Positions 9,948 through 20,085 are shown, counted from the stretch's first letter. The stretch: DNA of 64,000 nucleotides from Prorocentrum cordatum (GCA_963575745.1 CAUYUJ010016477.1:156501-220500); one strand, 5' to 3'. Made by a program: numbers and translations. The notes: generated by a model not told the origin, from the sequence alone.

Positions 9948-10690
9948 GACCCCTTGGGGCCAAGGCGTGTGAGATGCTTTCCCCTCCCCGAACCCCTCCC
10001 CCGAGAGCCGGGTGCGGCTGGTTTAGAGGGAGCTTGGGGGGTGGGGGGCAAAGGTGTCATCAGGCCCCACGAGGCCCCAGAGTGCTCCAAGCTCCCCTCA
10101 CGATGGCCCAAGAGGCCTCCGATACGCCCAAAGGTCGGCCCAAGACGCCCAGGATGGCCCCAAGACGGCCCCAGAAGCCTCCCAGACGGCCCAGGAAGCC
10201 TCCAAGAGCATTCCCAAGAGGGGTCCCGAAAACCAAAATCGTCGAATTCCGATGGGAAAACGTATTTTGTTATCATACACGACTTTTCGGCCTTCACGGC
10301 GTTGAAGACAGCCCCGGAGTCCCTCAAAACCGCCCCGCCGAAACGGCCCCAAAGGCGCTGGAAACGGTCCAAGAGGGCGCCCAGGCGGCCCGAGAGGCCC
10401 CCAAGACGGCCCAAGGGTGCCCCAAAGCGGCCCAAAGAGGGGCCAAAGGGGGGTCCTGAACCAACAATCCGAGCCTTCCGCCCCAAAGCGGCCCTATGGG
10501 GGCTCTCAAGAGGCACCCAACAGGGCCCATGAGCTCCCCAAGAGGCCCCCACCCCCAAGAGGCCCCAAGAGGCCCCCAAGAAGCTGAAAAGAAACCCCAA
10601 CTTCCACTTAACTTCTAACCCGCAACCCAGGCACCAAGGATCTCAGGCCGACAACCAAGGCACGGTGGCGGGATGTGCCGAAGGCCAATA
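9948..10690 (+). repeat. Minisatellite-cored element E, complete copy
   Basis: It begins with AATCCGCCGACCCCTTGG and ends with CACGGTGGCGGGATGTGCCG, and the core is a CAAGACGGCCC/AGAGGCCCC array. Head and tail both recur around a similar array at 58,645-59,425, and the tail alone at 16,350. Lys/Arg/Pro/Gly-rich frames through the array are artefacts of its composition. Confidence 0.7.
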
Positions 10691-10692
10691 CA

Positions 10693-10755
10693 TATGTGTA
10701 TGTATGTAAATATGTATGTATGTATGCATGCATGTATATATGTATGTTTGCATAT

Positions 10756-10797
<42 letters not shown>

Positions 10798-10800
10798 ATA
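10693..10800. repeat. TATG / TA microsatellite
   Basis: Simple repeats directly after the tail of element E. The tail at 16,350 is also followed by a TA run. Confidence 0.9.
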
Positions 10801-10851
10801 GGAACAGCCACGGGCATCTACTTCGATCGAGCAGAAGAAGAGGAGAAGGAC

Positions 10852-10883
<32 letters not shown>

Positions 10884-10910
10884 CAAAAGAAGAAGAATAA
10901 TAAGATTTCG

Positions 10911-11198
10911 TCAGCGCCGCCGATGTCTCACTGATTTTCGTGGTCTTTCGATTACTCGTAGCATCTCCTCGAATTCAGCCTCCAAGAACCTTTTTCGGTG
11001 CCGGGGACCACCGCCGAAAGTCCGGGATGAGGATCGACCTCCCTGGCCGGCGCCACCCCCTCGCAAAGGAAGGAACACGGGGTGGATCGAGGCTCGAGGC
11101 ACGAGACTCCTAGTTCTTGGGCGCTCTCCGCCCCCTTTGGGCAGGACGCTCCTCGTCGACACAGCTGGGTCCACTCTCGAACTTCTGGCCAGACGCAA
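10911..11198 (-). CDS. Hypothetical ORF, basic C-terminus
   Basis: A minus-strand frame of 95 codons in a non-repetitive stretch, opening at a GTG-type codon. Its last third is charged and helix-like (RKRFLEAEFEEMLRVIERPR) and ends in an Arg-rich tail. I recognise no family. There is no spliced-leader or promoter evidence, and another frame on the same strand is also open. It may be an exon fragment or chance. Confidence 0.15.
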   Translation of the reverse strand: MRLARSSRVDPAVSTRSVLPKGGGERPRTRSLVPRASIHPVFLPLRGGGAGQGGRSSSRTFGGGPRHRKRFLEAEFEEMLRVIERPRKSVRHRRR

Positions 11199-11494
11199 CC
11201 CCAGCTGGGTCTCAACGATCCCCGAGCCTATCTAGGAGGTGGAAAAGGAGGCCTGGGACAGGCCCTGTGAAGGCCCCAAGAAACTCACATAAGACCAAGA
11301 AGAACTTGAAAACAATCCCCAACAAGTTCCCCCCTTGAGCCCAACGCGCTACGTAGGACAGGCCGAAACCCCAAGATTGCCAAGCGATCGCGCGCGTTCC
11401 GCGAATTCTGTCTTTCACTCTTGCTGCCGCCCCAAGGGGTCGGCGGTGCGGCGTAAACCAATGAATCTATAGGCCCAGGAAGAGTGCACACCAT

Positions 11495-11716
11495 AGACAT
11501 CACATATATTGCACTACATCGGTTGTACCACATAGATTGCACACGCAGATTGCACCACACATGCTGCATCACGTCGATTGCACCACGTACATTGCACACC
11601 ACATAGGTTGAACCACGTAGATTGCTCCACAACTATAGCACAACATAGATAGCAAAACCCATACTGCGCACTAGTACATATATATATATATATATGTATA
11701 TTCATATATGTATTTT

Positions 11717-11755
<39 letters not shown>
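11495..11755. repeat. TTGCACCAC minisatellite followed by TA microsatellite
   Basis: About nine imperfect units at 11,495-11,660. TA/ATAT repeats at 11,680-11,755 follow after a short spacer. Confidence 0.85.
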
Positions 11756-11758
<3 letters not shown>

Positions 11759-11904
11759 ACGCATGTACTAGAAACATCGCGCGCGCTTTGCGCGCGCTCA
11801 AATTCGAGGTGTTCCGCACACACGCACACCCATGGACACTCGGAGTCCAGTCGCATCATCTTCGTTTTTCGAACTGCCTCGGGGCTGTCTTGCAAGCTTC
11901 TTGG

Positions 11905-12100
11905 GGCACCTTGGCCTCAGAATTCGCATGGACACCTCAGCCTTGGAATCTACATGGGCACCTCGGTCTGGAAATCTACATGGGTACACAAATTTAAAGC
12001 CAGGCACCTCGGCCAAAAACATTGCATGAGAACCTGAGTTTCAGAATTTGCATGGGGACCGCGGCATCAGAACTTACATGGGCGCCGCGGTCGCCTGGGG
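11905..12100. repeat. ~36-40-bp minisatellite
   Basis: Units contain GAATNTACATGGGCACCTCGG with drift; five to six units. From 12,101 to 12,594 I see no gene and only mild pyrimidine-rich low complexity. Confidence 0.7.
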
Positions 12101-12594
12101 GCCGCAGGGCAGAGGCGAGGAAACACAAGGTCCTGTATCCTCGTCCTGCTCCCCCTTCCTTCGCCTCTTTCGCTTCCACCTCCTCGGCCCTCCTCCGCCT
12201 CCTCCTCCTCTCAACTAACTTGGCAGATCAGGAGTCGTGACACATTGCTTGGGGCGTTGCAGAGCAGTTGTTCGTGCAGGCGCTCATTCAATGGCTATGG
12301 CGCGCTCAGTGCGGTGGGCCAGTGGCGGAGGGGTGCTGATGGAGTGCGCGAGGCGTTGGCAGATGTAATGGATCAGGCGGTGCATGTCTCAAGGCTGTGA
12401 AAAGGCTGTCAACGTAAGCTTCGAGTCTTCCGGCAAACGCTGAAAATGGCGCTCTTCCCTCCTCCCTCCTCGTGCTCCTCCTCCCCGTCCTCCTCCAGTC
12501 ATCTTCCCGATGCAGAACTCCTCCCTCTTGCGCCCCGGGACGGATCGGTAGGGCGGGGCGGGTGTTTCGCCCGAGACTTCCTCCCCACTTCTGA

Positions 12595-13115
12595 TCCTCA
12601 TGCTGAGAATTTGCAGCAGCTCCACGGATGGAGGGCGGATCGTTTTCGAAATGTGGCTCTCCCCTTCGCGACCTGAGAAGCTCCACGGGTGGAGGGCGGT
12701 ACCTTTTCAAAATGCTGCTCGCGCCTCAGCGCCGCGCACATTCGTCTCAAACACGTGCAGGAGCTTCCCGGATGGAGGGCAGCATCTTTCCAAAATGTTG
12801 CTCTCGCCTCCGCGCCGCGCAGACGTCTGAAACATTTGCCGGAGTTTTGCGGATGGATCGGGGAGACGTAAGACCCGGGTACGGGGGACTCGGAAATCCC
12901 CGACGAGGTCGTCAAAAAAATGACGAGGCCGAGCCTGCATTTTGACGAGGCCTCCCGCTGCAGACATCCCACGAAACTCCTCCTCGTCAAAATTCGAGGC
13001 GCGGTCGTCAAAAAACGATGGCGAACCCGAGTCCTGGCAAACCCGGGTCTTACGCTCCCCCGAATGGAGAGCGGTACCTTTTCAAAATGTGGCTCTCGCC
13101 CTAGCGTCACGCACA
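12595..13115. repeat. ~90-bp tandem repeat interrupted by palindrome F4
   Basis: Units share GGATGGAGGGCGG and TTTTCAAAATGTGGCTCTCG. Three complete units precede the palindrome at 12,860-13,060 and a further unit (from GAATGGAGAGCGG) follows it. The palindrome therefore looks inserted into the array. Related words (GCGAGAGCAACATTTTG) occur at 48,690 in reverse orientation. Confidence 0.75.
12860..13060. repeat. Palindromic foldback element F4, copy 1
   Basis: It starts GGGGAGACGTAAGACCCGGG and ends with the near-complement (CCCGGGTCTTACGCTCCCC). Inner blocks GACTCGG, CGTCAAAAAA and ATTTTGACGAGG are also mirrored. A diverged copy with matching termini lies at 19,077-19,289. Confidence 0.8.
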
Positions 13116-13204
13116 TTAGTCCAAAGAGCCCACAGCAATTTCAAGGATTATTGTTGTTAACGTTCCCGAAATGGTGCTTTGACACGATGTAGGACTGTCA
13201 AGGC

Positions 13205-13345
13205 GCAGCAATTAACTTGATTCGCGGTGTTGAACTCCCAGGACTGGTGATCTGGTGCGATTCAGAATCGCACGGACGCAACAGTCACGTTGCTTCGCGG
13301 CGTTGAAGTCCCAGGAGTGGTGTTCTAGCGCGGTTCAGGATTTTC
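13205..13345 (+). repeat. Two-copy ~73-bp tandem repeat
   Basis: TTCGCGGTGTTGAACTCCCAGGA at 13,221 and its diverged copy at 13,294, each followed by a GTGGTGNTCT block and CGATTCAG/CGGTTCAG. Confidence 0.7.
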
Positions 13346-13664
13346 AAACGGTTGTCTTCCAACGGAGCAGTTCATTCAATGAGAGCGACTCTTTTTAGGG
13401 GCCTATGAAGAGGGAGGGTGGAGGGAAAATTGATTGCAACATCGTTGATGGGTCTTGGGTTTGCACTGGTGCTCCGCCTCCTCATCATCGCCCTCCTCCT
13501 CCTCCTCCTCAACGTCGGCGAGGTTTTGGGCTATAAGGGCCATAGCCCAAGAACTTTCGCTTACAAGCCTCCTGGGGCGCGCTGGAGTCTCTGTGTGCCT
13601 CGTGGGTGGGCCATCCGTGCTGAAGGCTTTTGGCGGGTTGTTGGGGCTCACAGTCAGGAGTTGT

Positions 13665-14530
13665 AAATGCCTTTCTGGAGGGCGCGGAAGTCTCCTCAGG
13701 GGCGTCTTGGAAGCAGTTTTGAAGCCTCCTGGGCCTCTCGGGAGCCTTTTTGGGGCTCCCTTTTTTGGACCTCTTGAGGGCCTCTCGGCGGCCTCTTGTG
13801 GGCCTCTTGGGTGCCTCCTGGCTGCCTCGGGGACCTTCTGGGGCCGGAGGGCTCCACATGTCAGCTGGAGTTCCCCATATTGGGTTCACCTTGGGGCCCT
13901 TAGGGGGCCCGTTTGGGCGGTCTTGGGCGCCTCTTGGGCCGTCATTGGGCCCTCTTGGGTCTCTCTTGGGCCTCCTGGAGGCCTCTTGGGGGCCATGTAG
14001 GGGCCTCGGGGACCCTGTGGGGTCGGAGGGCTCCAAATGTTAGTTCGAATTCCTCATCTTGGGTCCATCTTGGGGCCCTTTGGGGGCCCGTTCGGGCTTT
14101 CTCGGGCACCTGTTGGGCCGTCTTTAGACCCTCTGGGGCCGTCTTGGGGCCCTGTTTGGGGCTGAGCGGTCCAGGGGGCCTCGTGGGCAGTTTTGTTGCT
14201 GTGAAACTCCCAGGAGCACATGTGCCAAAATAGGCTTTCCTGTGGGAGTGGGAAGACGTGTGCCTCTCGGGGCTCTCTTGGATGTCGTCTTGGCGCGCTC
14301 TTGCGGCTCTTGCGGCACCTTCGAGGCTTCTGGCGCCGCTCGAGGCGCCTCGTTCGCCGTGGGAGACTCGTGGAGGCCGTCTTGAGGGCGACACGGGGCC
14401 GTCCTGAGCCGCCTGGACACGGTCTGAGCGCTGCCGAAGCGGACCTGGGGCCCCAGAGGAACCTCGAAGATCTGGCCCAGCCCCAACTCGGGAGGGGCCA
14501 AGAGGGGGGGGTCCAAGAGGGAGGGGTGCA
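13665..14530 (-). repeat. CTTGGGGCC array with a ~190-bp higher-order repeat
   Basis: The array of CTTGGGCCGTC/CTTGGGGGCC words contains a longer unit seen twice (about 13,833 and 14,019). That unit holds GGGGCCGGAGGGCTCCA, a TTCCCCAT/TTCCTCAT block and TTGGGGCCCTTNGGGGGCCC. It is the reverse-orientation form of the CAAGAGGCCCC arrays. The following 14,531-14,977 is non-repetitive and has no recognisable gene. Confidence 0.65.
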
Positions 14531-14977
14531 AATCATGACCGGCGGCATGTGCGCGGCCCCGCGGGGTGGGGGGCAGGGACGTAATGAAATAAGAAGGGGA
14601 GCCATGAAACCTGGGGAAATATCATGGTCCCCGCCAGGATATCCCCCCCTTAGTCATCGCCCCCCTCTTTGCCGCCCCCGACCAACACCGACATTTGTGG
14701 TACTGGTCCTGGTCCCAGGGCGCACCTGGGCCCAGCCCCCGGAGCGCGTCCAGAACTTGCCCGGGACGCCTCACGTCACGCTCGCTCTTGGGCGCCCTGG
14801 TGTGCAGAGCTTGTTGCGTCGCTTCTCCCTCTCTCGTTCTCTTTCCTTCCTCTGGAGTCTTGGCGATTATTGCTCGTTGCAGCAGTGCTTGCTCTGGCGA
14901 GCCTTGTGAAAACCTTGTGATGAACGACAAGGTAGCTTCTTCCGGCCGGAAAACGAAAATCGCTGATCAACCGAACG

Positions 14978-15120
14978 CCCTCTTGGGGGATAGTTGGGGG
15001 ATACTTGGGAATAGCTCCTGGGGGATACTTGGGGAATACTTGGGGGATACTTGGGGGATACTTGGAGGTTCGCATATTTGTGCCCTCTTGGGGGATACTT
15101 GGGAATAGCTCCTGGCCATA
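14978..15120. repeat. 12-bp minisatellite GGGGGATACTTG
   Basis: About eight units of TTGGGGGATACT with AATAGCTCCTGG variants. Confidence 0.85.
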
Positions 15121-15509
15121 TGACAAATCTTTTTAGCCGCCTCGGGCCGTCTTCGGGATCTTCGGCCGTCCAGCGGCTCTCCTGAGGTCACTCGGGAGCC
15201 CTGGTGGTGGCCTCTTGGGGCCCTCTTCGGCCGTCTTGGGGATCCTTCACACAGGAGGAGAGGGGGGAAAGAGAAGCGGCGACGGAAGAGGAAGGAGGGC
15301 GGAGCGAGGATGCAGGCAGAAAGAATGATGAGATAAGACCCTGCCTGATAAGGGTCGAACCATCTCCCCTCGCGATGTGACAAAAATCACGTCGGAAGGT
15401 TTTTCGCTACTTTCGGCCTCTGGGGGCCCTTACCGGGCCTCGGGACCGTCAAAAAAACGAGTCAGGATGAAAAACCAGTTCCGGGGAAGGGGTCCAGACC
15501 TCTGGGGAT

Positions 15510-15536
15510 CGACGTTGTGAAAAAAACACGACGTCG
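15510..15536. repeat. Short hairpin with A7 loop
   Basis: CGACGTTGTG, seven A, then CACGACGTCG: a 10-bp stem with one G-T wobble. The surrounding 15,121-15,700 is otherwise unannotated GC-rich DNA. Confidence 0.6.
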
Positions 15537-15699
15537 GGGTCTGGGGAGAGAGGGAGGACGGAAGGAGTGAACGAAATTGCGCGGGGTCCTGAGGAGTCTT
15601 TAAGGGGCCCGGGGCCGAAATTGCCAAGTTTCCCGAGGTTTCTCGCGGTTCCCCTGGGGTTACTGGCATCTTGTCGCGTGATTTTTTCGGGCCCAAGAG

Positions 15700-16385
15700 A
15701 GCCTCCGGAGGGCCAAGCGGGCCCTAAGAGGCCCCCAAGACGGTCCAAGATGGCCCCGAGACGCCCAATGATCGTTGCATCGTTGCAAAATGTCCAAGCT
15801 GGCCCTAAGACGGCCCAAGAGGCCGCCAAGACGCCCCCAAGAGGTCTCCGCGAAGCCGCCCATGAGAGCCCAACATCATTGGTTTTTCACAATTTCTAAA
15901 ATCGATGTTTGACTTCTCGCCTTTTTGGCTCCTCGACGCTCCAAGACGGCCCAAGAGGCCCCCAAGACCGCCCCAAGACGGCCGAAGACGCTCCCAAGAC
16001 GGGCCCGAAAACAGCCCAAGAGGGCCCCCAAGACGGCCAAACAGGCGCGCACGACGGCCCAAGAGGACCCCAAGACTGCCCCCCAAGAGGGCCGAAGAGC
16101 GGGAGCGCGAACCGAACATCCGAGCCCCCCGCCCCAAGAGTCCCCACGGGAGGGCCCACGAGGCGCCCGGGAGGCGCCCCAGGTGCCCCCAAGAGGCGCC
16201 CACGAGGCCCCAAGAGATTCCCAAGAGGTCCACACGAGGCCCCCTAAGAGGCCTCGAAACGGTCCCTGGGAGGCGTGCAAGCTGCCTCCAGGAGACCTCC
16301 GAGAGGCCTCCCATGAGATCCGGACGAACATCCAATAGGCTCCATACTCACAATCCAGGCACGGTGACGGGATGGGCCGAAGGCG
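15700..16385 (+). repeat. CAAGACGGCCC array ending in the element-E tail
   Basis: Array of CAAGACGGCCC/AGAGGCCCC words interrupted at about 15,880-15,945 by an AT-richer block that also occurs in the 59-62 kb elements. It ends at 16,352-16,382 with GCACGGTGACGGGATGGGCC. I do not see the AATCCGCCG head, so it may be a 5'-truncated copy of element E. Confidence 0.65.
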
Positions 16386-16387
16386 AC

Positions 16388-16459
16388 TATATATATATAT
16401 ATATATATAGATGAATCGATGCAGACATGTATACATACAGATATATCTGATAACATACA

Positions 16460-16507
<48 letters not shown>

Positions 16508-16512
16508 CACAT
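16388..16512. repeat. TA microsatellite
   Basis: TA/ATAT runs at 16,388-16,410 and 16,463-16,508 around a short GATGCAGACATG-type spacer. Confidence 0.9.
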
Positions 16513-16519
16513 CACAACA

Positions 16520-16632
16520 CACACGCACACATTGTACCACGTATATTGTACCACATAGCTCGCCCCACATATATACTGCAGAACATCTATTGCTAGAAGC
16601 ACCCTGTTTGGGGTCCACGCTGGTTAACATTT
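16520..16632 (+). repeat. Short TTGTACCACATA minisatellite with GGGTCCACGCTGG border
   Basis: A few minisatellite units, then TTTGGGGTCCACGCTGG at 16,607-16,623 and TTAACAT. This is the same border as at 2,763 and 27,597. Confidence 0.7.
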
Positions 16633-16639
16633 GAAGTGC

Positions 16640-16815
16640 GTTTCTCGAGTGTGAAGTTTTTTGTTTGCGTTGCTCGTTGCTGGGTCGCTTCGCTTCTTTT
16701 CGTTGTGAAGCATTGCTTTCTTTGCGTTGCACGGTTTTGTTTTGTTTTGCATTGCAATTCTGTGCCTTGCGTTGCGTCGCTTCTCTTTGCATGTACATTC
16801 GCACTGCTCTGCTTT
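16640..16815. repeat. GTTGC/TTTGC low-complexity tract
   Basis: Irregular GCGTTGC, GCTTCG and GTTTTGTTTTGC words. The following 16,816-17,406 is non-repetitive; a minus-strand frame stays open through it but shows no motif. Confidence 0.6.
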
Positions 16816-17406
16816 TCCAGGGGGGGCTCCTCGAGTAGGGAGGGGTGGGAAGTTTCTTCAACTACTGGGGGATATCCTCAAGAAGGCTAGCCTCGGCTGA
16901 GGGCTGCCTCCTGCCTCGATGGACAAATCTGTCCAGACCGTGCAGGTAAAGTCCACATTGGAGACGCATGTAATGGTGGAGGGAGGGCGCGATGGAACCT
17001 AAGGATTAAGCAAGACGCGCGATCATTGGGCTCCACTGGGCGTTCGCCTGTAGGGGCCCGGGACTCTAACATACACGCGCTGGAGGCAAGAAGAAGCAAC
17101 AACTCTCCGGGCAGGCCACCGCTCCCACGTCTCGTCCCGACGCTCCGAGACGCCCATCCCGCCCTGGTATTTTCCAGGCCTAGGTCAGTCACAGCTCGTT
17201 CTGGCCATGGAGCCTGCAGGTCAGACTGCTTAGAGAATGTGCCCACTCTCTGGAAGCTGCAGAGCCATCGAGAAACCTCTGGTGAGACCATGACGTGCCC
17301 CTCTTGTGCGCTCCTTCCCAGACGGACAAAAGATTTGTACTCCTGATATTCGCCGAGCTCAGAATCGGTGCTTCGAACCATACAGGCAGGGCTTGGGTTC
17401 GCTTGC

Positions 17407-17605
17407 CTAGTGGCCTCCCAGAGGGGGTCGGAACAGATGGCAGCGGACGATCGCGCCGCATCGACGATGCATCGCCGATGCATCGGTGATGCCTCGGTGA
17501 TGCCTCGGCGGCGTCGGCGATGCATCAGCCACGCTGGCGTGCAGAACATCATGCTCCACATTGCGCCGCATCGGCGATGCATCGGCGATGCGGCGCGATA
17601 GTCCG
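17407..17605. repeat. Palindromic foldback element F2, copy 2
   Basis: Same plan as 6,660-6,920. The CCTAGTGGCCTCCCAGAGGG start is followed by GGACGATCGCGCCGCATCG, and the far side carries the inverted GGACTATCGCGCCGCATCG. The centre again consists of ATGCATCGCCGATG units. The arms are more eroded than in copy 1. Confidence 0.75.
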
Positions 17606-17690
17606 GTAGTTGCAAGGGCTTGGCGAATCGGCACCTGCCTAGGATCAGCAGGTGCCCCTGCTCTAGGGGAACAAAAAGTGACATAAACAT

Positions 17691-18303
17691 TACCCCAGTG
17701 CGACCCTACCTAGAAGTTGGAGCCCCTAGGAAAGCAGCATTAGTTGCTATGCTATGCTATGATATGCTATGCCATGCTATGCTGCGCTATGCTATGCTAT
17801 CTTGCTTTGCGTTGCTTGTGCTTTGCTTTGCTGTCGCTGCTGTTGCCTTTCCTTTGCTTTGCTGCTATGCTATGCTATGCTCTGCTATGACATGCTATGC
17901 TATATTGCGCTGTGCTATGCTGTGCTGTGCTGTGCTGCGCTATGCTATGCTATACTATGCTATGCTGCGCTGGGCTATGCTATGCTGGGCTATGCTATGA
18001 TATGCTATGCTGCGCTCTGCTATGCTACACTATGCAATGCTGTGCTGTGCTCTGCTATGCTAAAGCTCAGCGAAGCTAAGATGAAGGTCAGCTAAACTAA
18101 GATACACCTGAACTAAGATGAAGCTAAGCTAAGCTAATACGAAATAAGCTAAGCTAATATTAGATAAGCAACGCTAAGCTAAGGGGACGTAGCTGGGGGA
18201 ACCGCGGGGCGGATACTGGGGGAACCGCCCAGGGCGCTTTCTACTGTCTGGCCCCTTTAAGCCCAGAGAGTAAGAACCCTTCTAGGCAGAGCCTAGGTAG
18301 GGA
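17691..18303 (+). repeat. TATGC satellite element, copy 1
   Basis: It begins ACCCCAGTGCGACCCTACC and continues with AGAAGTTGGAGCCCCTAGG and about 300 bp of TATGC pentanucleotides. It then has an AAGCTAAG-rich tract, a GGGGGAACCGC block (twice), and ends TCTAGGCAGAGCCTAGG. The entire order is repeated at 42,531-43,098. In both places the next sequence is palindrome F1. Confidence 0.9.
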
Positions 18304-18395
18304 ATAAAAACTCGGAGGTCCGCGCGGATTTCTCGCATCGGCGCTGGGGCCCCCCGGCGGCGCCTCCGGCGCCGCCCCTGGCGCGCTCCGCCTGC
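18304..18395. repeat. T-shaped palindrome F1, copy 1 (half)
   Basis: It carries the outer-stem half (GGTCCGCGCGGATTTCTCG), then the complete C hairpin (GGCGGCGCC, loop TCC, GGCGCCGCC at 18,356-18,376), then the start of the B hairpin (CCCTGGCGCGC). The match then stops and the second half is missing. The order C then B is the reverse of the copy at 43.1 kb, although the flanking TATGC element has the same orientation. Confidence 0.85.
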
Positions 18396-18412
18396 TCGCT
18401 GCATCCGTAATC

Positions 18413-18460
18413 TTGCACCTCCTCCTCTTCCTCCTCCTCCTCCTCCTCCTCCTCCTCTTC
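18413..18460. repeat. TCC microsatellite
   Basis: CCTCCT repeats just beyond the truncated palindrome. From 18,461 to 18,739 I see no gene. Confidence 0.85.
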
Positions 18461-18739
18461 GGGCACTCCCCGGACCCGACATTGGGAACGTCTGGATTTC
18501 CGCTGGGCGGGCTCGGGGCGCCCTCGGGAGCGCGGCCTCCCGCCCCCGGCCTTCCGCCTCCGCTCCTTACGCCTTCTGGCCCCTCCGCGGGCGGCGCGGA
18601 AGAGCTCGCCGACACTCCTGGAGGCCCTGCGCAGTTCAGGGGCACCCACGTAGATCAGATCGACAAAAGGGGCGGGAGGCGAGGGCGGAAGGTCCGGAAG
18701 AAGAATGAGGGGGAGGGGAGCTCGACGCCTCCCGTCTTC

Positions 18740-18920
18740 GGGGATCTGCTGACCCGGGTCAATCCAGACCCGGGTCAGTCGGGCCTTGCAGGACCCTGCA
18801 AGATCCTGCACCCAAACCCGGGTCAACGCGAAGGATCCTGCAGGATCCTGCACCCAAACCCGGGTCAATGCGCCCCTGGCCCTGCGGGATCCTGCAAGAT
18901 CGGGCGCTCTGGCTGACCCC
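18740..18920. repeat. GATCCTGCA / CCCGGGTCAA minisatellite
   Basis: Units of about 55-60 bp combine CAAGATCCTGCACCCAAA with CCCGGGTCAA; roughly three units. Confidence 0.75.
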
Positions 18921-19076
18921 CGTCTGCATTGACCCCCGTCTCAAGGCTCCCGACGTCTGGTGGCCAGCGCCGTCCCGGCAGCGGGGATCCAGCCCCCGCC
19001 CAAGAGAGTTCGAGCAAGGACCAGCTCGGAGGCCCTGGGGCATGGCTCCGGTGGGGGTTGAGCGGGTCGTCAGCCG

Positions 19077-19289
19077 GGGAGACGTCAGGCTCGGATCAGG
19101 GGGACCCGGGTTGCCCCAGCGGGGCCATCGTGAAAACGGCGCGACCCAGTCCGAAATCTGACGGCGGGCTCCCGCGGCAGACCCCCCACGAAAGCGGGAC
19201 CGCCCACATCCAAGACGCGCGCGCCCCCCTAAAAAAGAGCGTCGGCAAGCCCGAGTTCTGCAGCATACTCGAGTCTCACGTGCCCCCGA
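19077..19289. repeat. Palindromic foldback element F4, copy 2
   Basis: Ordered matches to copy 1 include GGGGAGACGTCAGG at the start, CTCCCGCGGCAGAC and CCCCCCACGAAAGC inside, then AAAAAAGAGCGTCGGCAAGC and CGAGTCTCACGTGCCCCC at the end. The arms are more diverged than in copy 1. Confidence 0.65.
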
Positions 19290-19473
19290 GGCGAGCAGAG
19301 GGGGGTGAAGAAGGGTGCGTCGTTCGTGCCCCGTCGGGGCCCCAGAAGGTTCCCTCGGGGCCCCTCGCCTGGAACCTTCGATACCCGCCCCCTCCTCGTC
19401 CGCCTCTTCCTCCTCGCTCCCCCTTCTGCTCCTCCTTCCTCCTCCCCATGCCTCCCCTGTGCTCACCCTTCCC

Positions 19474-19573
19474 TTTTTTTTTTTTTTCTTCTCCTCCTCC
19501 TCCTCCTCTTCTTCTTCTTCTTCTTCTTCTTCCTCCTCCTCCTCCTCCTCCTCCTCCTCCTCCTCCTCCTCCC
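19474..19573. repeat. CTC / CTT microsatellite
   Basis: A T-rich run, then TCC and TTC triplets, about 100 bp. Poly-Glu or poly-Ser frames here are artefacts. Confidence 0.9.
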
Positions 19574-19720
19574 CCATCGAGCACCCCCCGTGCGAGCTGC
19601 CCGAGCTCCCTGTGGAGGAGTGGGGGCAAGCTTTGGGGCATCGCCCGGCGAGCTCGGAGCTTTCATCAAGACTGCACACTTTGAGGTCTGCCAGCGCGGG
19701 CCCCAGGCAGCAAGATCCTG

Positions 19721-19975
19721 CGCCATTGCCGTGGAATCTGCGTCGCACAGATAGATAGGCACAAATCACAGGACTCCCCCATATTTTCCCATACCTTCTG
19801 GGTTGTCGTCTTCCCCCCCCCCCACTTCCCATGTTTTCTGTGGATCTTGCGCCCTTGTTGTGGAATCTGCGTCGCACAAATAGATAGGCACAAATCACAG
19901 GACTCCCCATACTTTCCCATGCTTTCTGGGTTTTCGTCTTCCCCCCCACTTCCCATATGTTGTCCCATATTTTCC
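19721..19975 (+). repeat. Two-copy ~129-bp tandem repeat
   Basis: GTGGAATCTGCGTCGCACA, then ATAGATAGGCACAAATCACA and a CCCATNTTTTCCCAT block occur twice, starting near 19,721 and 19,850. A C homopolymer of differing length occurs in each copy. Confidence 0.85.
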
Positions 19976-20039
19976 TGGGAATCGACGACTAATAGTGTCT
20001 GTGCTTTTTTCCCCTCCTGAGCTCTAGATGTTGCATGCG

Positions 20040-20085
20040 ATGTGGTACAAGCTATGTGGTACAATCTATGTGGTGTGCACTCGTG
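20040..20085 (-). repeat. Short CTATGTGGTACAA minisatellite, reverse orientation
   Basis: Three units of CTATGTGGTACAA, the complement of the TTGTACCACATAG family. Confidence 0.8.

Noticed and set aside
9954-10600. Arg/Pro/Lys/Gly-rich open frames over the CAAGACGGCCC arrays (also 13.7-14.5, 15.7-16.3 and 58.8-61.8 kb)
   Set aside because: The arrays are open in several frames on both strands because of base composition. The peptides are low complexity and drift with the repeat.
16887-17690. Minus-strand frame of 267 codons
   Set aside because: Its first third is translation of palindrome F2 (MHRRC-type repeats) and the rest has no recognisable motif. The long open length is not enough.
18759-19949. 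Minus-strand frame of 396 codons with a poly-Glu run
   Set aside because: It is composed of a CTC/CTT microsatellite, the 129-bp tandem repeat, palindrome F4 and the CCCGGGTCAA minisatellite read through.
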